Positions 60,353 to 64,000 of a DNA stretch of 64,000 nucleotides are shown one piece after another. The stretch is from the NCBI RefSeq assembly GCF_003704105.1, contig NZ_QUOQ01000003.1, forward strand, positions 62,001 through 126,000, given 5' to 3'. Numbering within the stretch: the stretch's first letter is position 1; each line of letters starts with the position of its first letter. The notes beneath the pieces are model-generated. The model was not told where the DNA came from. It saw only the letters and a list, made by a program, of their open reading frames with translations, and did no database searches. The stretch is from Brevundimonas lutea. GTDB lineage: Bacteria > Pseudomonadota > Alphaproteobacteria > Caulobacterales > Caulobacteraceae. The translations under genes were made by a program, and so were the position numbers.

Positions 60353-63300
60353 TGGACGCCCGCGCCAATCCGACCGGCGTGGTCGATGACCTGACCCTGT
60401 CCGGCGCGCCCGAGGGGCTGGACGCACTGGCGGCGGCCGAGCGGCTGAAGGCCGAGGGCGGGGTGGCCCTGTTCGTGGCGCGCGACTATCAGCGCGCGGC
60501 GGCGTTCTCCCAAGCGTTCGACTTCTTCTCCGATGGTGTTGAAACCCTAGAGTTTCCGGCCTGGGACTGCCTGCCCTATGACCGCTTGAGCCCGACACCG
60601 GCGGTCCAGGCCCAGCGTATGGCCGCCCTGACCCGGCTGGCGGCCCGCGATCCCGCCGACAAGACGCCGTTGCTGGTCATCGCCACGGTGGCCTCGGCGA
60701 CGCAGAAGACGCCGCCGCGCGAGGTGACCGAGGCCGCCGGCTTCGAGACCAAGGTTGGGCGCGAGGTCGATACGGCGGCGCTGGAGCGGTATTTCTCCGT
60801 CAACGGCTATGTCCGGGCCTCGACCGTGTCGGAGCGGGGCGAGTTCGCCATTCGAGGCGGGGTGATCGACGTGTTCCCGCCAGGCTTCGACGAGCCGGTG
60901 AGGCTGGACCTGTTCGGTTCAGAGCTGGAATCGATCCGCGCCTTCGATCCGGCCACGCAGCGCTCGACCCGTCAGCTGAAAGCCGTGACCCTGGCCCCGG
61001 TGTCGGAGGCGCTGCTGTCGCCCGAGACCATCTCGCGGTTCCGCAGCGGCTATCTGAACCTGTTCGGCGCGGGCACGGACGACCCCCTCTATGTCGCGGT
61101 CAGCGAAGGCGCGCGGCGGCAGGGTCTGGAGCACTGGATCCCGCTACTCTACGAGCGGCTGGAAAGCCTTTTCGATTATCTGCCAGAGGGTTCGCAGCTT
61201 TTCCTCGACCACAATGTGGATCAGGCCCGCGAGGAACGCTGGGCCATCGCCGCCGACGCCGCCGAGGCGCGCGCCGAGGCCGCCAATGGCAAGGGCGGCG
61301 CGGCCCAACGTGCGCTGCCGCCCGACCGGCTTTATCTCGATGATGTGGCCTGGACCCGAGCCGTAGCCGATCACCGGGTTCGTCGCTTCAGCCCGTTTCA
61401 GGCCGACGGCGCCGAGGATCTGGGCGGCCTGCTGGGCCGCACCTTCGCCGCCGAGCGGGCCCAGGACAGCGTCAATCTGTTCGAGGCCGTCGCCGCCCAC
61501 GCCCAGGCCCTGAAGGCCGCAGGCAAGCGGGTGCTGTTTGCCTCCTGGACCGAGGGCTCGTCGGACCGGCTAGCCATCATGCTGGGCGATCATGGCCTGG
61601 AGCCGGTCGTCGCCGTCCGGGACCACGCCGACGTGCTGCGGGCCAATCCCGAGATGTATCTGCGCGCCGTCCTGCCGGTGGAGCATGGCTTCGTCTCCGG
61701 CGACCTGGCGGTCATCTCCGAGACCGACATCCTGGGCGACCGGCTGGCCCGGCCGCGCCGCAAGCGCCGGGCGTCGAATTTCCTGGCCGAGGCCTCGGCC
61801 CTGACGACCGGCGATCTGGTGGTTCACCTGGATCACGGCATCGGCCGCTACGAAGGCCTGAAGACGCTGGATATCCAGCAGGCGCCGCACGACTGCCTGG
61901 AGCTGATCTACGCAGGGGAGTCGAAGCTCTACCTGCCGGTCGAGAACATCGACCTGCTGACCCGCTACGGGACCGACAGCGACGGCGTGCAGCTGGACCG
62001 GCTGGGCGGGGCGGGCTGGCAGGCGAGGAAGGCGAAAGCAAAAGAGCGGCTGCGCGCCATGGCCGAGGGGCTGATCGCCCTGGCCGCCAAGAGGGCGCTA
62101 CGCACCACCGACGCCGTCACCCCGCCGCAGGGGCTGTTCGCCGAATTCTGCGCCCGCTTTCCCTATGAGGAGACCGAGGACCAGCTGAACGCCATCGGCG
62201 ACGTGCTGGAGGACCTGGGCAAGGGCCAGCCTATGGACCGGCTGATCTGCGGCGACGTCGGCTTCGGCAAGACCGAGGTGGCTCTGCGCGCGGCTTTCGT
62301 GGCGGCCATGAGCGGCCATCAGGTGGCGGTGGTCTGCCCGACCACCCTGCTGTCGCGGCAGCACTACAAGACCTTTACCGAAAGGTTCGCCGGCTGGCCG
62401 GTCAAGGTGCGCCAGCTGTCGCGCATGGTCCCGGCCAAGGAGGCCGCCGAGACGCGCGCGGGTCTGAAAGATGGCTCGATCGAGATCGTGGTCGGCACTC
62501 ATGCCGTCCTGTCCGAACAGGTCGGGTTCAAGGACCTGGGCCTGGTGATCGTCGACGAGGAGCAACACTTCGGCGTCAAGCACAAGGAGAAGCTGAAGAG
62601 CCTGCGCGCCGACGTCCACCTGCTGACGCTGACCGCTACGCCGATCCCCCGCACACTCCAGATGGCGCTGTCGGGCATCCGCGAGATGTCGATCATCGCC
62701 ACCCCTCCCGTCGATCGCCTGGCGGTGCGGACGTATGTGCTGCCGTGGGATCCGGTGACGGTGCGTGAGGCGCTGCTGCGCGAGAAATATCGCGGCGGTC
62801 AGGGCTATTATGTCGCGCCGCGCCTGAAGGACCTGCCGGACATTGAGCGGTTCCTGCGCGAACAGGTGCCCGAGGTGAAGTTCGTGGTCGGCCACGGCCA
62901 GATGGCGGCGACGCAGCTGGAAGCGGTGATGAGCGCCTTCTACGACGGCGAGTACGACGTGCTTGTGTCGACCACCATCGTCGAGTCGGGGCTGGATATC
63001 CCCACGGCCAACACCCTGGTGGTCCACCGCGCCGACATGTTCGGCCTGGCCCAGCTGTATCAGATCCGAGGCCGGGTCGGCCGGGCCAAGGCGCGGGCCT
63101 TCGCCTATCTGACCACAGATCCGACCAAGCCCATGACCCTGTCGGCCGAGCGCCGGCTGCAGGTGCTGCAGTCGCTGGACAACCTGGGCGCCGGCTTCCA
63201 GCTGGCCAGCCACGACCTTGACCAGCGGGGCGGCGGCAATCTGCTGGGTGACGAGCAGTCGGGCCACATTCGCGAGGTCGGGGTGGAGCTGTATCAGCAG

Positions 63301-63804
63301 ATGCTGGAGGACGCCGTCGCCGAGCTTAAGGAACAGGGCGAACAGGCCCCCGATCGCGGCTGGTCGCCCCAGATCAATGTCGGCGCCGCTGTGCTGATCC
63401 CCGAGGACTATGTGCCGGACCTGAACGTCCGCCTGAGCCTGTACCGACGGTTGTCGGACGCCGAGGAGGGGGCCGACCGCGAGGCCCTGGCCGCCGAACT
63501 GATCGACCGTTTCGGCCCCCTGCCGGACGAGGCCAAACAGCTGCTGCGCATCGTCGAGATCAAGGCCCGCTGCAAGAAGGCCTGTATCGAGCGCATCGAC
63601 ATCGGGCCCAAGGGCGCGGTGCTGACGCTGCGCAACAACGCCTTCCCCAACCCGGCGGGCTTGGTCGGACTGATCCAGAAGAACCAGGCCTTCTGGCGCA
63701 TTCGGCCGGATCAAAAGATCGTTGTCTCCGGCGACTGGCCGACCCCGGCCGACCGGCTGAAGGTTGCCGAGCGGATCACCGGCGAGATGGCGAAAATCGC
63801 CTGA
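60352..63804 (+). CDS. mfd: Transcription-repair coupling factor Mfd
   Basis: Mfd removes stalled RNA polymerase at lesions and recruits UvrA. The 1150-residue product matches the family length: the N-terminal UvrB-like region, the RNA polymerase-interacting region with [17 protein letters not shown], Walker [17 protein letters not shown] (about 634-649), the [15 protein letters not shown] box, [13 protein letters not shown], and TRG-type [11 protein letters not shown]. It starts one base inside the sdhE stop. Confidence 0.97.
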   Translation: MDARANPTGVVDDLTLSGAPEGLDALAAAERLKAEGGVALFVARDYQRAAAFSQAFDFFSDGVETLEFPAWDCLPYDRLSPTPAVQAQRMAALTRLAARDPADKTPLLVIATVASATQKTPPREVTEAAGFETKVGREVDTAALERYFSVNGYVRASTVSERGEFAIRGGVIDVFPPGFDEPVRLDLFGSELESIRAFDPATQRSTRQLKAVTLAPVSEALLSPETISRFRSGYLNLFGAGTDDPLYVAVSEGARRQGLEHWIPLLYERLESLFDYLPEGSQLFLDHNVDQAREERWAIAADAAEARAEAANGKGGAAQRALPPDRLYLDDVAWTRAVADHRVRRFSPFQADGAEDLGGLLGRTFAAERAQDSVNLFEAVAAHAQALKAAGKRVLFASWTEGSSDRLAIMLGDHGLEPVVAVRDHADVLRANPEMYLRAVLPVEHGFVSGDLAVISETDILGDRLARPRRKRRASNFLAEASALTTGDLVVHLDHGIGRYEGLKTLDIQQAPHDCLELIYAGESKLYLPVENIDLLTRYGTDSDGVQLDRLGGAGWQARKAKAKERLRAMAEGLIALAAKRALRTTDAVTPPQGLFAEFCARFPYEETEDQLNAIGDVLEDLGKGQPMDRLICGDVGFGKTEVALRAAFVAAMSGHQVAVVCPTTLLSRQHYKTFTERFAGWPVKVRQLSRMVPAKEAAETRAGLKDGSIEIVVGTHAVLSEQVGFKDLGLVIVDEEQHFGVKHKEKLKSLRADVHLLTLTATPIPRTLQMALSGIREMSIIATPPVDRLAVRTYVLPWDPVTVREALLREKYRGGQGYYVAPRLKDLPDIERFLREQVPEVKFVVGHGQMAATQLEAVMSAFYDGEYDVLVSTTIVESGLDIPTANTLVVHRADMFGLAQLYQIRGRVGRAKARAFAYLTTDPTKPMTLSAERRLQVLQSLDNLGAGFQLASHDLDQRGGGNLLGDEQSGHIREVGVELYQQMLEDAVAELKEQGEQAPDRGWSPQINVGAAVLIPEDYVPDLNVRLSLYRRLSDAEEGADREALAAELIDRFGPLPDEAKQLLRIVEIKARCKKACIERIDIGPKGAVLTLRNNAFPNPAGLVGLIQKNQAFWRIRPDQKIVVSGDWPTPADRLKVAERITGEMAKIA

Positions 63805-63837
63805 TCGGGCCGCATCGGAAAAAGCCGGGCTCGGGGC

Positions 63838-63866
63838 TTTGCGGCGCGCGCGGTCACGTCTATAGG
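63838..63866 (+). promoter_or_regulatory. Candidate promoter of tRNA-Pro(GGG)
   Basis: TTTGCG (63838-63843) and TATAGG (63861-63866) are separated by 17 bases, and the tRNA begins 10 bases downstream of the -10 element. An AAAGCC...GGCTTT hairpin just upstream may terminate mfd transcription. Confidence 0.4.
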
Positions 63867-63876
63867 GACCGCCTCT

Positions 63877-63952
<76 letters not shown>

Positions 63953-63953
<1 letters not shown>

Positions 63954-63973
63954 TCTCTCTGTAATCGAGAGAT
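63953..63973 (+). terminator. Hairpin after tRNA-Pro(GGG)
   Basis: ATCTCTC (63953-63959) and GAGAGAT (63967-63973) are exact complements around a 7-base loop. There is no following T-run, so it may be a processing or weak termination hairpin. Confidence 0.3.
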
Positions 63974-64000
63974 CCGAGAGAACGGGCGGCCGGGAGCGAT

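Noticed and set aside
62098-63714. Minus-strand frame of 538 codons within mfd
   Set aside because: Antisense shadow of mfd with compositional bias only.

Overview
The window is a gene-dense, high-GC stretch of alphaproteobacterial chromosome. A PopA-like cell-cycle protein, the plsX-fabH-ihfA-merR order, an NDUFS4-type complex I subunit and the overall gene content point to Caulobacterales, most likely Brevundimonas. That taxonomic call is inference from gene content, since no rRNA is present. I see no prophage, transposase, CRISPR array, plasmid gene or rRNA, and no stretch over 300 bases without a gene. Four tRNAs are present: Glu-UUC, Pro-UGG, Arg-UCU and Pro-GGG.

Layout. 0-6.3 kb: pyruvate kinase, BamE, a cytochrome bc1 chaperone, then the lipid/nucleoid operon yceD-plsX-fabH-ihfA-merR. 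6.3-11.4 kb (minus strand): a PopA-like c-di-GMP effector followed by a compact operon of an N-formylglutamate amidohydrolase-like enzyme, a DUF1704/QEGLA metallopeptidase and a glutathione-synthase-like ATP-grasp ligase. 11.5-22.6 kb: BrkB/YihY, TusA, CinA, a fused MFS/spermidine-synthase-like protein, UbiD, small proteins (one secreted with nine cysteines), an M14 peptidase, MAPEG, PmbA/TldE and CysQ. 22.6-33.8 kb: a MetQ-like lipoprotein, a flavodoxin-like reductase, an NlpD-like LytM lipoprotein, a metallo-beta-lactamase-fold hydrolase, trigger factor, yajC-secD-secF, a DUF998 protein, a phytoene-synthase-fold protein and MsrB. 33.8-42.6 kb: PHA synthase, GlpX, RecJ, a LOV histidine kinase with receiver domain, and two cold-shock proteins. 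42.8-51.9 kb: the NDUFS4-like subunit, a polysaccharide deacetylase, cystathionine beta-lyase, an amino-acid-binding lipoprotein next to a DAACS symporter, a ParB-fold-like protein, a mercaptopyruvate sulfurtransferase and Cfa. 51.9-64 kb: photolyase, the LPS inner-core operon kdsA-hldE-hldD, a DUF3089 protein lacking its expected nucleophile, recG, sdhE and mfd.

How the genes work together. Several sets serve the envelope: BamE, SecDF-YajC, the LytM factor, KdsA/HldE/HldD, PlsX/FabH and Cfa. Others serve respiration (bc1 chaperone, SdhE, NDUFS4, UbiD, possibly the NDUFAF6-like protein), DNA repair (RecJ, RecG, Mfd, photolyase) and light or second-messenger sensing (LOV kinase, PopA-like). 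The most intriguing unit is the three-gene ATP-grasp ligase plus two hydrolase operon at 6.3-10.1 kb. It has the two enzyme types of a ligate-and-trim peptide modification cycle, formally like tubulin tyrosination and detyrosination; its substrate cannot be read from the sequence.

Gene ends are very compact. Many operon neighbours overlap by ATGA or GTGA, and several convergent pairs overlap at their 3' ends. A short palindromic repeat occurs three times between 43.1 and 46.4 kb.
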